DNA from: Desulfurispora thermophila DSM 16022
Lineage (GTDB): Bacteria; Bacillota; Desulfotomaculia; Desulfotomaculales; Desulfurisporaceae
Assembly: GCF_000376385.1 (NCBI RefSeq)
Contig: NZ_AQWN01000010.1
Span: 62,231 to 126,230 of the forward strand
Reading direction: 5' to 3'
DNA length: 64,000 nucleotides
Shown here: positions 1-9,175 of the stretch, piece after piece
Layout of the letters: each line of letters opens with the position of its first letter
Position numbering within the stretch: position 1 is the stretch's first letter
Position numbers and translations under genes: made by a program
Notes under the pieces: model-generated
Told to the model about the DNA's origin: nothing
Database searches by the model: none
What the model saw: the letters and a program-made list of their open reading frames with translations, nothing else

Positions 1-1134
1 CAAAGCCTGGGTGTGGGTAGTGGCAATCAACACCGCAGTGCCCAGGTAAACCGCATCGGCGCCCAGGGCCAGTATCTTCAGGCAGTCCCCGGGTGTGACC
101 AGCCCTCCGCCCACCAGCAGGCTCACCTTACCTTTGAGACCATTTTCCCGCCAGAAGCGGACGGCCCGGCAGGTGGCAATCAGGGTGGGCAACCCGAAGT
201 CGTCTTCCAGAATGGGCATACTCAGATGCGTTCCACCTTCCCGGCCGTCCACACTGACAAAGTCCGCCCCCGCCCAGGTAATTATTTCCAGATCCTGCTC
301 CAGGTACTTGCCCGCGGCAATTTTCACCCCTACCGGAACCCCGCCGGTCACCTCTTTTAATCGGCTAATCAGAGCACCCAGCTCTTTGGGAGTGGTGGCC
401 TCGCGGAGGCGGTTTTCCACCACCAGGTCCTGCCCGGCGGCCAGACCGGCCTGCCGGCGCACCTTTTTGCTTATTTTGGCGACCGGCAACAAAAAACCCG
501 CCCCGGCCCGGGCTCCCTGGCCCAGCTGAATTTCCACCGCATCAGCCTGGCGCAGAATTTTTACATCCTTGTTCCAGCTTCCGCGCGAGTATTGCAGAAT
601 CAGGCAGCGGGCCGCCGCCCTCTCGGCCGGTAGCCAGGGCCCCTGACCGGTGTTGGTGGCCGTACCGGCCAGAGTCGCCCCCCGGGCAAAAGCTATTTTA
701 AACTGCTCGGACAAGGCCATCCCGTAGGCCATCCCGCCGATCAAGATGGGAATTTGTAACTTTAATGGCCGGGCGGCCGCGGGGCCAATGACCACGCTCA
801 TGTCCACCTTGCTCTGCAGAGGCGCGGGCAACACAGCCAACTGGGCGGCATTGAAGAGGATTTTATCCAGGTAGTTGAACTTGCGCTGTGTACCCAGCGG
901 TCGCTCAATGTAATCGTCTGACGCCGCCCGGAGCTCGGTTTCCACCAGCCCGTCCGGCGTCAGGCGCTGGGTACCGATGACCAACTCCCAGAGGTTATTT
1001 TCATATTTTTCAGTAATCACAGGCCGGATGATACTTTTAACCGCAAACCCCGCCGCCCGGCGAACAATACAGGGCAGGCCCAGCGCCCCCAGAGCCGCCA
1101 AGCCGCCTATCTTCCACAATCTACCCAATCGCAT
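1..1134 (-). CDS. GltB-like FMN-binding glutamate synthase family protein (3' end cut off)
   Basis: The reading frame is open from an ATG at 1134 to the window edge (378 codons) with no stop, so the C-terminus is missing. The protein begins with a hydrophobic segment (about residues 8-25), as in the membrane-attached single-domain GltB-like proteins. The last visible stretch contains GGLVTPGDCLKILALGADAV, which matches the FMN/phosphate-binding end of the glutamate synthase central barrel. Family members bind FMN and resemble the synthase domain of GltB but lack its glutaminase domain, so the substrate is uncertain. No gltD-like partner is visible inside the window. It is the last gene read leftward and is separated from the TRAP operon by a terminator. 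Confidence 0.85.
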   Translation of the reverse strand, partial: MRLGRLWKIGGLAALGALGLPCIVRRAAGFAVKSIIRPVITEKYENNLWELVIGTQRLTPDGLVETELRAASDDYIERPLGTQRKFNYLDKILFNAAQLAVLPAPLQSKVDMSVVIGPAAARPLKLQIPILIGGMAYGMALSEQFKIAFARGATLAGTATNTGQGPWLPAERAAARCLILQYSRGSWNKDVKILRQADAVEIQLGQGARAGAGFLLPVAKISKKVRRQAGLAAGQDLVVENRLREATTPKELGALISRLKEVTGGVPVGVKIAAGKYLEQDLEIITWAGADFVSVDGREGGTHLSMPILEDDFGLPTLIATCRAVRFWRENGLKGKVSLLVGGGLVTPGDCLKILALGADAVYLGTAVLIATTHTQAL

Positions 1135-1284
1135 GGCACCTACCCCGCCTTTCCCCGTATTGATGACCCTTTTTTATTATTTGCCCTCCATCACCCTGTT
1201 TTGCATTTCTTAACCTATAAATTTGTTCATACCCGCCGCAACTGAGCAGAATACCCTCCACTAACACAAAAGCCAATGGTACTC

Positions 1285-1314
1285 AAAAAAAAAAAACCGG
1301 GATTTACCCCGGTT
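1285..1314 (-). terminator. Rho-independent terminator after the TRAP permease gene
   Basis: Inverted repeat AACCGGG/CCCGGTT (1295-1314) followed on the minus strand by a run of about 12 T (1285-1296). It lies just past the stop of the TRAP permease gene and ends the TAXI-DUF1850-permease operon. Confidence 0.85.
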
Positions 1315-1352
1315 CAATGAAATGATTGCAATTATGCAAACAGCGGACTCAT

Positions 1353-3317
1353 CTAACGGTTTGCAGCGCGCCTACGTAAGTGCTGAATCAACCCAGCTAT
1401 CAGAAGCAGTCCCAGACCGGCCACATCGGTTTGCCAGCGAGGATCCACCAACAGCAACCCACCGGCAAAAAACATGATCCGCTCCCCAAAAGCCGTCCGG
1501 GTAAAGAAATACCCGGCCACTGCCGATCCAATACCCACCATGCCTATAATGGAAGTCAACATCATGCGCAACACTTCGGGCCAGGTGGTATCAATCATGA
1601 GCAAAGATGGCGAAAGGACGAAAATATATGGTATCAAAAAAGCAGCAATAGCCAACTTGGATGCGTTAACCCCGGTGCGCATGGGGTTGGCCCGGGCAAT
1701 GCCTGCTCCGGCATAAGCGGCCAGGGCCACGGGCGGAGTCACGTCGGCCACAATCCCGAAGTAAAAGGCAAAAAGGTGGGCCGCCAGCACTGGTACTCCC
1801 AGCTGAATGATGGCCGGAGCGGCAATGGTGGAGGTGATCACATAGTTGGCCGTGGTGGGCACGCCCATACCCAGCACAATGGATGAAATCATAGTAAAGA
1901 AGAGCGTGGGTAGCAGGTGTCCCTTGGCCATAGCAATTAAGGCGGTAGCCAGTTTCAGGCCCAACCCGGTTTTGGTAACCACCCCAATGATGATGCCGGC
2001 AGTGGCACAGGCGATAATCACTCCCAGGGCGGCCCGGGCACCACTTTCCAGCCCATCCAGTACATCGCGCCATGAGATGCGGGTGCTGGAACGCAGGCTG
2101 GAGGCCAGAATAGTTAACAATATGGCCCACAGGGCCGCCTTCATGGGCGTGTAACCCGCTACCAGCAGATACACAATGGCCAGCAAGGGAATAGCCAGGT
2201 GACCCCTTTCAGCCAACAAACGTCCCACCCGGGGCAGTTGCTCGCGGGGTATGCCCTGCAAGCCGTGCTTTTTGGCTTCCAGGTGTACGCCGATCCAGAT
2301 ACCGGTGTAATACAGGATGGCAGGAATGACCGCCGCTTTGACTACAGCAATGTAGGGCACGCCAATAAACTCAGCCATTAAAAAAGCCGCTGCACCCATA
2401 ATGGGCGGCATCAATTGCCCGCCGGTGGAAGCGGCCGCTTCCACCGCCCCGGCGAACTCGGGGCGGTAACCAAGGCTCTTCATCATGGGAATGGTAAAGC
2501 TACCCGTGCCAACCACATTGGCCACCGAGCTGCCCGACACAGTGCCCATCAGTCCGCTGGAGAGCACGGCTACCTTGGCCGGACCGCCGCTGGCCCAGCC
2601 GGCCACGGCATTGGCCAGGTCGATAAAGAACTTGCCCAGGCCCGTTTTTTCCAGATAGGCACCAAAAAGGATGAACAGAAATATAAATGTGGCCGATACG
2701 CCCAGGGGGATACCAAAGATTCCTTCCGTAGTGTAAAAAAGGTGCCCGACCAGATGTTGGAGATCCACCCCCTGATGGGCCAGCATCCCCGGTATCCAGG
2801 GACCAGCAAAAGCATAGGCGATAAAGAGCACAGCCACAATCACAATAGGCCAACCCACCACACGGCGGGCCGCTTCTAGCAACAGCAAGATCCCGGTAAT
2901 GCCAATGGCCAGATCAGCAACGGTTACATCTCCGGCCCTCAATACCAGCTGCTTGTAAAACAATACAATATATAGAGGTGCACCGGCCGCCAATACAGCC
3001 ATCACGGCGTCCAGCCAGTGCAAAGCCTGGCGGGACCAGCTACGCCGCCCCGGGTATAGCAGAAAGACCAACAGCATGGCAAAAGAGAGGTGTACCGCCC
3101 GCTGCAGCTGGGCATCCAACACACCAAACACGGCGGTGTAAAGCTGAAAGAGGGAAAATGCCACAGCCACCACTGAGATGAGCAAAGCCACTAATTTCCC
3201 CGGTCGCCGGTAATCCGCCTCCCGGTCATATTTGGCCATCAATTCTTCCAGATTAACTGATTCATGTATGATTTCCTCTCCAGATCCCGGTTTGGTTGGT
3301 AAGCTTTTCTCTGCCAA
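1353..3317 (-). CDS. TRAP transporter permease, 4TM/12TM fusion (DctQ-DctM type, TAXI family)
   Basis: A polytopic membrane protein of about 654 residues. It joins a short four-helix module (DctQ-like) to a twelve-helix DctM-like transport module, as in TAXI-type TRAP systems. Visible DctM features include the glycine-rich segment SSGLMGTVSGSSVANVVGTG and a second repeat with VLGMGVPTTANYVI. It uses ion gradients to import an organic acid delivered by the TAXI receptor encoded upstream. The frame is open up to 3494, but that would overlap the DUF1850 gene. A TTG at 3317 preceded by AAGGGGGG at about 11 bases is the better start; an ATG at 3239 just before AKYDREADY is the alternative. It is the last gene of the three-gene operon and is followed by a terminator. 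The substrate cannot be read from sequence. Confidence 0.9.
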   Translation of the reverse strand: MAEKSLPTKPGSGEEIIHESVNLEELMAKYDREADYRRPGKLVALLISVVAVAFSLFQLYTAVFGVLDAQLQRAVHLSFAMLLVFLLYPGRRSWSRQALHWLDAVMAVLAAGAPLYIVLFYKQLVLRAGDVTVADLAIGITGILLLLEAARRVVGWPIVIVAVLFIAYAFAGPWIPGMLAHQGVDLQHLVGHLFYTTEGIFGIPLGVSATFIFLFILFGAYLEKTGLGKFFIDLANAVAGWASGGPAKVAVLSSGLMGTVSGSSVANVVGTGSFTIPMMKSLGYRPEFAGAVEAAASTGGQLMPPIMGAAAFLMAEFIGVPYIAVVKAAVIPAILYYTGIWIGVHLEAKKHGLQGIPREQLPRVGRLLAERGHLAIPLLAIVYLLVAGYTPMKAALWAILLTILASSLRSSTRISWRDVLDGLESGARAALGVIIACATAGIIIGVVTKTGLGLKLATALIAMAKGHLLPTLFFTMISSIVLGMGVPTTANYVITSTIAAPAIIQLGVPVLAAHLFAFYFGIVADVTPPVALAAYAGAGIARANPMRTGVNASKLAIAAFLIPYIFVLSPSLLMIDTTWPEVLRMMLTSIIGMVGIGSAVAGYFFTRTAFGERIMFFAGGLLLVDPRWQTDVAGLGLLLIAGLIQHLRRRAANR

Positions 3318-3388
3318 TAGACATACAACCCCCCTTCTAATGATGCAGACTCTACAAGCATAAAGCGATCCCGGCCAGTTCGTCAAGA

Positions 3389-3970
3389 TCATTGTCTGCG
3401 CATAATAGAGAGTAAAATACCAATCGAGCTCTGCCGGACCGGCCAGATTTGTACCAGAGCGCCCGGCGCAAAATAATGGTTCAGCGGGTAACATTTTCCG
3501 GCGTAATACAAGCGGTAGTGGTTCAACGGCACAACGCGCAGATCCAGCCGGGGCAGTTGCCTGTCCAGATCACACAAAACAAAATACCCGTCCTTGATGA
3601 TCAACCTGCCTTCACCCGGCTCGTAGGGAGTACCCACCCCATATGACTGAAAAGATGTACTGGTTAGTATCAACCCCCGGCCCGGGTGGGCCACAAACTC
3701 CTCCCGCACCGGTGTTTTATGCACGGAATGCAGATATTCCAGGGCAAAATTCCTCCCCCTGAGCAGAGGTATTTGTAGTAGCGAAGAACCGTCCGATCTT
3801 TTCACGCCCTCAGATGAAGGCTGGTCCGGCACGGCCGATACCTGCAGGACGGGCCAAACCGGCCAGAAGAGCAACAAACCACTCACCGCAACAATTATAA
3901 TCATCCACGAATTTTTTTTGCACAGCACCGGCTGTCCACCGCCCCCATCCTTGTCAGGTCGCAGGCGCAT
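3389..3970 (-). CDS. DUF1850 domain protein of the TAXI-TRAP operon
   Basis: A 193-residue protein with an N-terminal signal anchor (about residues 22-45 of this start) and a DUF1850-like core: LEYLHSVHKTPVREEF, then a conserved FQSYGVGTPYEPGEG stretch. DUF1850 genes are commonly found between TAXI receptor and fused TRAP permease genes, as here, so it is probably an accessory, extracytoplasmic part of the uptake system. Its biochemical role is not established. The start at 3970 lacks a clear ribosome-binding site, and an internal GTG near 3928 is possible. It follows the receptor gene after two small intercistronic hairpins. Confidence 0.8.
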   Translation of the reverse strand: MRLRPDKDGGGGQPVLCKKNSWMIIIVAVSGLLLFWPVWPVLQVSAVPDQPSSEGVKRSDGSSLLQIPLLRGRNFALEYLHSVHKTPVREEFVAHPGRGLILTSTSFQSYGVGTPYEPGEGRLIIKDGYFVLCDLDRQLPRLDLRVVPLNHYRLYYAGKCYPLNHYFAPGALVQIWPVRQSSIGILLSIMRRQ

Positions 3971-3975
3971 AAATT

Positions 3976-4022
3976 AACCGGCCCGCATTAAGCAGGGCCG
4001 GTTGATTGGCCACCCCGGCCAA
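3976..4022 (-). promoter_or_regulatory. Two intercistronic hairpins between TAXI receptor and DUF1850 genes
   Basis: Inverted repeat AACCGGCCC/GGGCCGGTT (3976-4003) next to a second one, TTGGCC/GGCCAA (4006-4022). Neither is followed by a proper T run. They probably act as an mRNA 3'-end stabiliser or partial terminator, raising receptor over permease levels; that role is inferred from position. Confidence 0.55.
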
Positions 4023-4040
4023 GGGATAACAAGAACACGT

Positions 4041-5045
4041 TTATTTAGATTCCTTAAAGTATTTTTCCGCACCAGGATGCACGGGAATGGACATGCCTTC
4101 CAGAGCGGTCTTCTTGTCGATCAGCTTGCCCACCGAGTGAGCTGCTTTCAAAGCATCCAGGTTTTCAAAGATGGCTTTGGCCATATCATAGGCCAGCTGG
4201 TCATCCACCTTGTCGTTCACCACCAGCATGGAGCGCACGGCCAGCGTCTGCACATCTTTGTCCTGTCCCGGGTAGGTGTTGGCCGGCACGGTAATCTTGC
4301 TGTAGAAGGGATATTTCTTGACCAACTGCTCGGCTACAGCATCCTCAACCGGCAGCAGAACAACCTTGTTTTGGGCGGCAATGTCCTGCACAGCGGCGGT
4401 GGGGAAACCGGCGGTCAGGAAGGCCGCGTCAATGTTGCCATCTTTCAGGTTGTTGGCCGCTTCGGCAAAGGAGAGGTATTGAACCTTGATATCATTGTAA
4501 GTGATGCCATGAGCCTCCAGGATCTGGTGCGCGTTGGCTTCCACACCGCTGCCCACGGCACCCACAGCCACCCGTTTGCCTTTTAAATCAGCAACGCTTT
4601 TTATACCTGTCTTTTGCAATGTGACTATTTGGATTGTTTCCGGATAAAGGGTAGCCAGCCCTTTCAGATTGGCCACCTTTTTGTCCTTGAACATTTCCAC
4701 ACCGTTCACGGCATAGTAGGCAATATCGTTTTGCACAAAGCCCATCTGTACACTGCCGTCTTTCAACAAGTTAATATTGGCCACCGAAGCACCGGTGGCT
4801 TGGGCCGTAGCGTTTGCCCCGGGCACATTTTTATTCAGAATGTTGGCGATGGCCCCGCCCAGCGGATAGTACACACCAGCCGTCCCACCGGTAGCAATAT
4901 TGATGAACTTTTTCTCGGCCTTATCCGGAGCGGCCTTTTGCTCTCCCCCCTGTTGGGAAGCCCCGCACCCGGCAAGCAGGGCGGTGATGAACAGCATCAG
5001 TACAGCAAACAAAACATAGCGGCTGCGAATTCTTGTCCAAAACAT
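4041..5045 (-). CDS. TAXI family TRAP transporter solute receptor lipoprotein
   Basis: A 334-residue extracytoplasmic binding protein. The N-terminus has a lipoprotein signal with lipobox LLAGC (about residues 23-27). The mature part opens with FINIATGGTAGVYYPLGG, the hallmark of TAXI receptors, which bind small organic acids such as glutamate or 2-oxoglutarate in known cases. SD AAAGGAGGT lies upstream of the ATG. It is the first gene of the operon receptor-DUF1850-permease, so the three products form one secondary, binding-protein-dependent uptake system at the cell surface. Upstream, 5046-5193 is A+T-rich and should hold the promoter, but I see no convincing -35/-10 pair. Confidence 0.93.
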   Translation of the reverse strand: MFWTRIRSRYVLFAVLMLFITALLAGCGASQQGGEQKAAPDKAEKKFINIATGGTAGVYYPLGGAIANILNKNVPGANATAQATGASVANINLLKDGSVQMGFVQNDIAYYAVNGVEMFKDKKVANLKGLATLYPETIQIVTLQKTGIKSVADLKGKRVAVGAVGSGVEANAHQILEAHGITYNDIKVQYLSFAEAANNLKDGNIDAAFLTAGFPTAAVQDIAAQNKVVLLPVEDAVAEQLVKKYPFYSKITVPANTYPGQDKDVQTLAVRSMLVVNDKVDDQLAYDMAKAIFENLDALKAAHSVGKLIDKKTALEGMSIPVHPGAEKYFKESK

Positions 5046-5193
5046 TATTTCTGTCTACCTCCTTTATATTTAGAATATTTTAAAAACACTAAAAATTAAC
5101 ACTTTTCCGTTTTCCTCTTCCCCCTTCCCGCGAGCACTGTACATCTTATCATGTAGTAATACATTATACACGCAATGCTGTTTTCCTGCCAGG

Positions 5194-7116
5194 CTACCGC
5201 ACTCCGGGAGGACATTTTTTCAGGAGCAGCTCTTTCAACTGCTGATAGCGGGCTGTGAAATAAGGCCCGTTCTGGGCCTCGCGGTGGTCGAAACCATAAG
5301 CACGACGGCTTACCGCCAGGACAGGGGGCGCCTGGATGCGCTTGGCCACGGCCAACCCTGTATACAGTGTCCACCAGCGCTCCAGATCGGCGATAAAATG
5401 GGCCGGCGTAGGGAAGATTTCCCCGGGCAGACCTGCCCGGCAGCCGATTTTTTCCTCCAGCACCCCCTGCATGTACCACTGCAGGATATCCTCCGGCGTG
5501 GCCCGGTTCCAGTGCTCCATAAAGGCCCGGAAAAGGTAGTCGTGATAGGGGTAGACCAGCGGGTCGCCCTTGCCTTCGTCCACTGCCTGGTCGGGAGATA
5601 GTTCGGCGCTGGGGGTGATATCCAGAATGCCCTGGGGAATGACCATGCGGCCGTAAACTTGCTGGTTCAAATAGCGAGCCAGCTCATAAACCTGATGTTT
5701 CCAAAGATCGGCCAGGGCAGCCAGGAAACCGGCCTGGTCACCGTATAGTGTGGCGTAGCCCACCGTAAGCTCACTCTTGTTGGCGTTACAGGTAAAACCC
5801 CCGCCAAATGCAGCGGCAATACCGGCCAGGATACGGGCTGAGCGGTCCCGGGCCTGGATATTTTCCGTAACAAAGGGCGTTACTGTCAGTTGAAACTGCC
5901 TGCCCCGTCGCAGGTCTTGCACAGGGGTTTGCGTCAGCTGGTTTACCGTATAGTCCACCACTTCCTGGATGGGCATTACGGTGTAAAGGCAGCCCAGGTT
6001 CTCAGCCAGTTGCGCTGCCAGGCCGCGCGTGGTTGCCGAATTGTAGCGTCCGGGCATATTTACCAGCAACAGGTCTTCCGGTGCCAGCACAGTGGCATAC
6101 AGCGCAGCGCTCACCGCTGAATCGATACCGCCGGAAATACCAATTACTACTCTGTTGATACCGGTAGCAGACAGGAAATTTTTGACCCCGTAGTGCAAAG
6201 CCCGATAGATGCTGTCTATGCCGTCATCAGGGGGCAACGCTTTCCCGGGTGATACTTCACCGGCCAGGGGCAGCGTTACTACCTTGAGTTGTTCCTGAAA
6301 GGGATCCACATAGTCGATAACCTCACCACGCCTGTTGTACACTGTGCTGAACCCGTCAAAAGTGTACACTGTTTTGCCGTTGTTTTGAATGCCCACGTTG
6401 TTTACATAAACCAGAGGCACGGCGCAATCGGCCACCTGGCGGGAAAAAACCCGGTGGCGCTTCAGGTTTTTGCCCCGCGTGTAGGGAGACGTGGAAATGT
6501 TGAGCAAGAGATGCACGCCGGTCCTGCGGCAGAGTACTTCCATGGGGCGTATCGCATAATCATCGCTCCATCCGTCTTCACAAAGCAAACAACCCAGGAC
6601 CAGCTTTTGCCCGTCCATTTCCACTGATACAGGCTGAAGCAATTCTTCCACCGCGCATTTCATTTCCAGGGCCAGCTGGCGCAGGCTGTAGAAATGACGG
6701 TTGTCGTCAAATTCCCGGTAATTGGGCTGCAGCGTCTTAATGCGAAAAGGATAGGGAAAATTCTCCCCTCCGACCAACCGGCCGGCAGCCGCCACAAAAC
6801 AGGCGTTATACTTGCGCACCCGCCCGTCTTCATTTTTCTTTTGCCAGTCCACAGCTACATTGCCAAAAACCACGCAGATGTCCTGCGCAGCCTGGATCAC
6901 CTGCTGACCGTAGTATTCACAGTCGCGCAGAAAGGCAGTCTGTTCCCAGGTATCCCCCAGTAAATAACCGGGAATGGCCATCTCGGGGAAGATGATCATA
7001 TGGGCGTTTTGCTCACGCGCTTCCTGAATCATGCCCAGCATTTTGCGGGTGTTTAAGTCGGGGCGTCCAGGTATCACCTGCATTTGCCCCAGTGCAATTT
7101 TCAATTCTGTTAGCAT
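5194..7116 (-). CDS. nadE: Glutamine-hydrolysing NAD+ synthetase
   Basis: The 640-residue two-domain enzyme converts deamido-NAD+ to NAD+ using glutamine and ATP, the last step of NAD synthesis. The N-terminal nitrilase-like glutaminase domain shows the expected triad: E45 (FPEMAIPGY), K127 and C179 (LLCEDGW). The C-terminal synthetase domain has the ATP pyrophosphatase P-loop SGGIDS (328-333). The long two-domain form fits a bacterium that relies on glutamine rather than free ammonia. It is monocistronic or nearly so: the gene upstream on this strand ends at a strong terminator (7292-7335), and the TAXI operon starts 148 bases downstream. Confidence 0.95.
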   Translation of the reverse strand: MLTELKIALGQMQVIPGRPDLNTRKMLGMIQEAREQNAHMIIFPEMAIPGYLLGDTWEQTAFLRDCEYYGQQVIQAAQDICVVFGNVAVDWQKKNEDGRVRKYNACFVAAAGRLVGGENFPYPFRIKTLQPNYREFDDNRHFYSLRQLALEMKCAVEELLQPVSVEMDGQKLVLGCLLCEDGWSDDYAIRPMEVLCRRTGVHLLLNISTSPYTRGKNLKRHRVFSRQVADCAVPLVYVNNVGIQNNGKTVYTFDGFSTVYNRRGEVIDYVDPFQEQLKVVTLPLAGEVSPGKALPPDDGIDSIYRALHYGVKNFLSATGINRVVIGISGGIDSAVSAALYATVLAPEDLLLVNMPGRYNSATTRGLAAQLAENLGCLYTVMPIQEVVDYTVNQLTQTPVQDLRRGRQFQLTVTPFVTENIQARDRSARILAGIAAAFGGGFTCNANKSELTVGYATLYGDQAGFLAALADLWKHQVYELARYLNQQVYGRMVIPQGILDITPSAELSPDQAVDEGKGDPLVYPYHDYLFRAFMEHWNRATPEDILQWYMQGVLEEKIGCRAGLPGEIFPTPAHFIADLERWWTLYTGLAVAKRIQAPPVLAVSRRAYGFDHREAQNGPYFTARYQQLKELLLKKCPPGVR

Positions 7117-7291
7117 CTCTGTTCACCCCGGGCTAAATTCTCCATCAGTATTCTAACATGCTGCCAGACATTAAGCCACACTCAATATCGCACTGTTTTA
7201 CCAATACAGCCTGATATTGCTCATCAACAAGCGAATGTAAAGCACGGGTGTGCTACCTTCCCTAGCTTCAAAATATGTAAATGTATAAACC

Positions 7292-7335
7292 AAAACAACC
7301 GGTTAGCGGGGCAAACCCCACTGACCGGCTGTTTT
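7292..7335 (-). terminator. Strong hairpin terminator overlapping the stop of the 7303-8319 gene
   Basis: Long inverted repeat with arms AAAACAACCGGTTAGCGGGG and a near-perfect complement ending in GTTTT, loop CAAA. On the minus strand it ends in a short T run. The stop codon of the gene lies inside the stem, which is unusual but workable. Confidence 0.75.
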
Positions 7336-8319
7336 ATGCAGGTAGTAGCTATAGCAGGCAAGAAAAGCATTGAACAGGGACGCTCCCAGATAAAGGTTTC
7401 GCCAGTCCGCACCAGCCAGAATGGCAAACAGGACCAGCCAGAGCGCAACCCGCAAAAAACCTTTGCCCCGTTGCCAGGAAAACAAATAGAAAGCGCTGCG
7501 CCGCCCGCACGGGGGGCCGGAAATCAAATCGCTGTTGGCCACTGCCGGTGCGCATTCCTTATTGGACCCACTGCCTGACAGGGAGAGCCACCCGGCCAAG
7601 CGGGCCATTTGTTCCAGGTCCAGCCAGTAAATCCCCAGTCTGCGCCGCCAGCGCCGGCCCACCAGCAAGGCCTCTTCACTGACCCGCCCGGCTACCGCCA
7701 GCACCACCTTGGGATAACCTGCTTTGTGGAGCGTTTTAAGACATTCCTGTGCCTGCCGGGCGGTTAATTCGGGCACAGCTGCGGAAAATGAATTGTCCGG
7801 CTGACTCTGATCTGGTATTACACAACCCACCAGCACGGTCTGGCCGTTCATGTTAACTCTGAAGAGCGCCAGGTCGCCAGGTAGCGATTGCTCCTGTCCA
7901 GTTGGCACCCGCTGCTCCGGCAAGGCAAACTCCTCCGCCTCCTGCGCGCCGGGCAGAGCAAGCAAAAGCCTCCGTACAACACCGGCCATTTCCCCGGAGC
8001 TGACCGCCCTCCCCAGTTCCTGGCGAAAATCCTGCGCCGCCTGCCAGGCCCTCTTCCGCTGCCGGACCAGCTCTTTTTGCCCCAGGCGCCATTTGCGCAC
8101 AACCCCGCTGGACAAAGCTGCCATGGCAATAAAAATGGGCCAGAAAAATTTTTGTTGTCCAAAATACCAGGACAGAGCCAGGTACAACGCCAGCCAGAGA
8201 AACAAAAGTCCGATCAGGTTGTCCACCTGCCTGGCCACCACGCTCCGCCGGTCGTCCCCCGGACGGCGACCCACCAGCCAGGTGCGTCCCGGCCAGGAAA
8301 AATAACGCAATAAACGCAA
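7303..8319 (-). CDS. Unknown membrane protein with an Mrr-like central region
   Basis: Not recognised as a named protein. The 338 residues divide into two N-terminal membrane helices (about 34-52 and 58-73), a basic linker, a soluble central region (about 150-245) and two C-terminal hydrophobic segments. The central region (GQTVLVGCVIPD, then KVVLAVAGRVSEEAL and IYWLDLEQMARL) resembles the beta-alpha-beta layout of Mrr/NERD restriction-endonuclease-like domains anchored to membranes. However, the Q-x-K catalytic signature is absent, so any nuclease activity is doubtful. The start is a TTG at 8319 behind GGAGGGGACGGAG. It is alone on its strand between korB-like and nadE genes and is closed by a terminator. 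Confidence 0.7.
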   Translation of the reverse strand: MRLLRYFSWPGRTWLVGRRPGDDRRSVVARQVDNLIGLLFLWLALYLALSWYFGQQKFFWPIFIAMAALSSGVVRKWRLGQKELVRQRKRAWQAAQDFRQELGRAVSSGEMAGVVRRLLLALPGAQEAEEFALPEQRVPTGQEQSLPGDLALFRVNMNGQTVLVGCVIPDQSQPDNSFSAAVPELTARQAQECLKTLHKAGYPKVVLAVAGRVSEEALLVGRRWRRRLGIYWLDLEQMARLAGWLSLSGSGSNKECAPAVANSDLISGPPCGRRSAFYLFSWQRGKGFLRVALWLVLFAILAGADWRNLYLGASLFNAFLACYSYYLHKTAGQWGLPR

Positions 8320-8425
8320 TTCTTCTCCGTCCCCTCCGCAAAAAGAAAATAGTCATTAATAACATTGACTGTTTCGGGTTAAATTTAAACGTACAAGTAT
8401 AAAACCATTTTGGGGAGGACCAAAA

Positions 8426-9172
8426 ATGCCAATTGCACCGGCAATGCCCCGCGTATGGCGGGCAGAGACCAAACCCCACAAGTTTTGTCCGGGCTGCGGG
8501 CACGGCCTGGTTTTGAAAATGCTGGGTGAAGCTATTGATGAGCTGGGAATCCAGGATCGCACGGTTTTTGGCTGCGATATCGGCTGCTCGCTGCTGGCCT
8601 GGGACTTTTTCAACCTGGACAGTGTACAGACCCACCATGGCCGAACCGCACCGGTGATCACGGGTATCAAAAGGGCCAACCCCGAACTGATCTGCATCGC
8701 CTACATGGGCGACGGGGGCGGCTATGCCATAGGCTCCCAGCACCTGGTCAACGCGGCAGCCCGCAATGAGAAAATCACAGTGATACTGGCTAATAACACT
8801 GTTTATGCCATGACCGGCGGCCAGATGGCACCCACCACCATGCCCGAGCAAAAAACCGAGACCAGCCCCTACGGGCGCGACGTGGCCCTCACCGGCCCTC
8901 CCATGCATGGTCCGGAGATGGTGGCTGCCATCACCGGGGAAGGGGCTTATGTGGCCCGGGGTACCATCAGCAACCTGAGGCAACTCAAGGGCTATTTAAA
9001 AAAGGCACTGGAAACCCAGATCGCCGGCCGGGGTTTCTCCTTTGTGGAAGCTCTTTCCGGCTGTCCCACCAACTGGCGGACCAGTGCCAAGGAAACCTGG
9101 GAGTTTATTGAACAGACCATGCCGGTACACTTTAAAGTGGGAGAACTAAAAACCCCGGCGGTTACCGAGTAA
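8426..9172 (+). CDS. 2-oxoacid:ferredoxin oxidoreductase, beta (thiamine diphosphate) subunit, orphan
   Basis: A 248-residue TPP-binding subunit of the KorB/VorB type. The motif CPGCGHG (21-27) is the usual N-terminal cysteine pair, GDGGGYAIGS (95-104) is the diphosphate-binding motif, and AMTGGQMAPTT with TSPYGRD is typical of 2-oxoisovalerate or 2-oxoglutarate ferredoxin oxidoreductases. Such enzymes oxidatively decarboxylate 2-oxoacids to acyl-CoA and reduce ferredoxin. The alpha, gamma and ferredoxin-like subunits are normally encoded next to it, but here both neighbours are unrelated minus-strand genes and a terminator follows at once. It must use subunits encoded elsewhere or have a different role. 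SD GGGGAGGA lies before the ATG. Confidence 0.9.
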   Translation: MPIAPAMPRVWRAETKPHKFCPGCGHGLVLKMLGEAIDELGIQDRTVFGCDIGCSLLAWDFFNLDSVQTHHGRTAPVITGIKRANPELICIAYMGDGGGYAIGSQHLVNAAARNEKITVILANNTVYAMTGGQMAPTTMPEQKTETSPYGRDVALTGPPMHGPEMVAAITGEGAYVARGTISNLRQLKGYLKKALETQIAGRGFSFVEALSGCPTNWRTSAKETWEFIEQTMPVHFKVGELKTPAVTE

Positions 9173-9175
9173 AAT

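Noticed and set aside
7853-8983. 376-codon minus-strand frame across the orphan korB-like gene and part of the membrane protein gene
   Set aside because: It runs antisense through the korB motifs and overlaps two better-supported genes; no family features in the translation.
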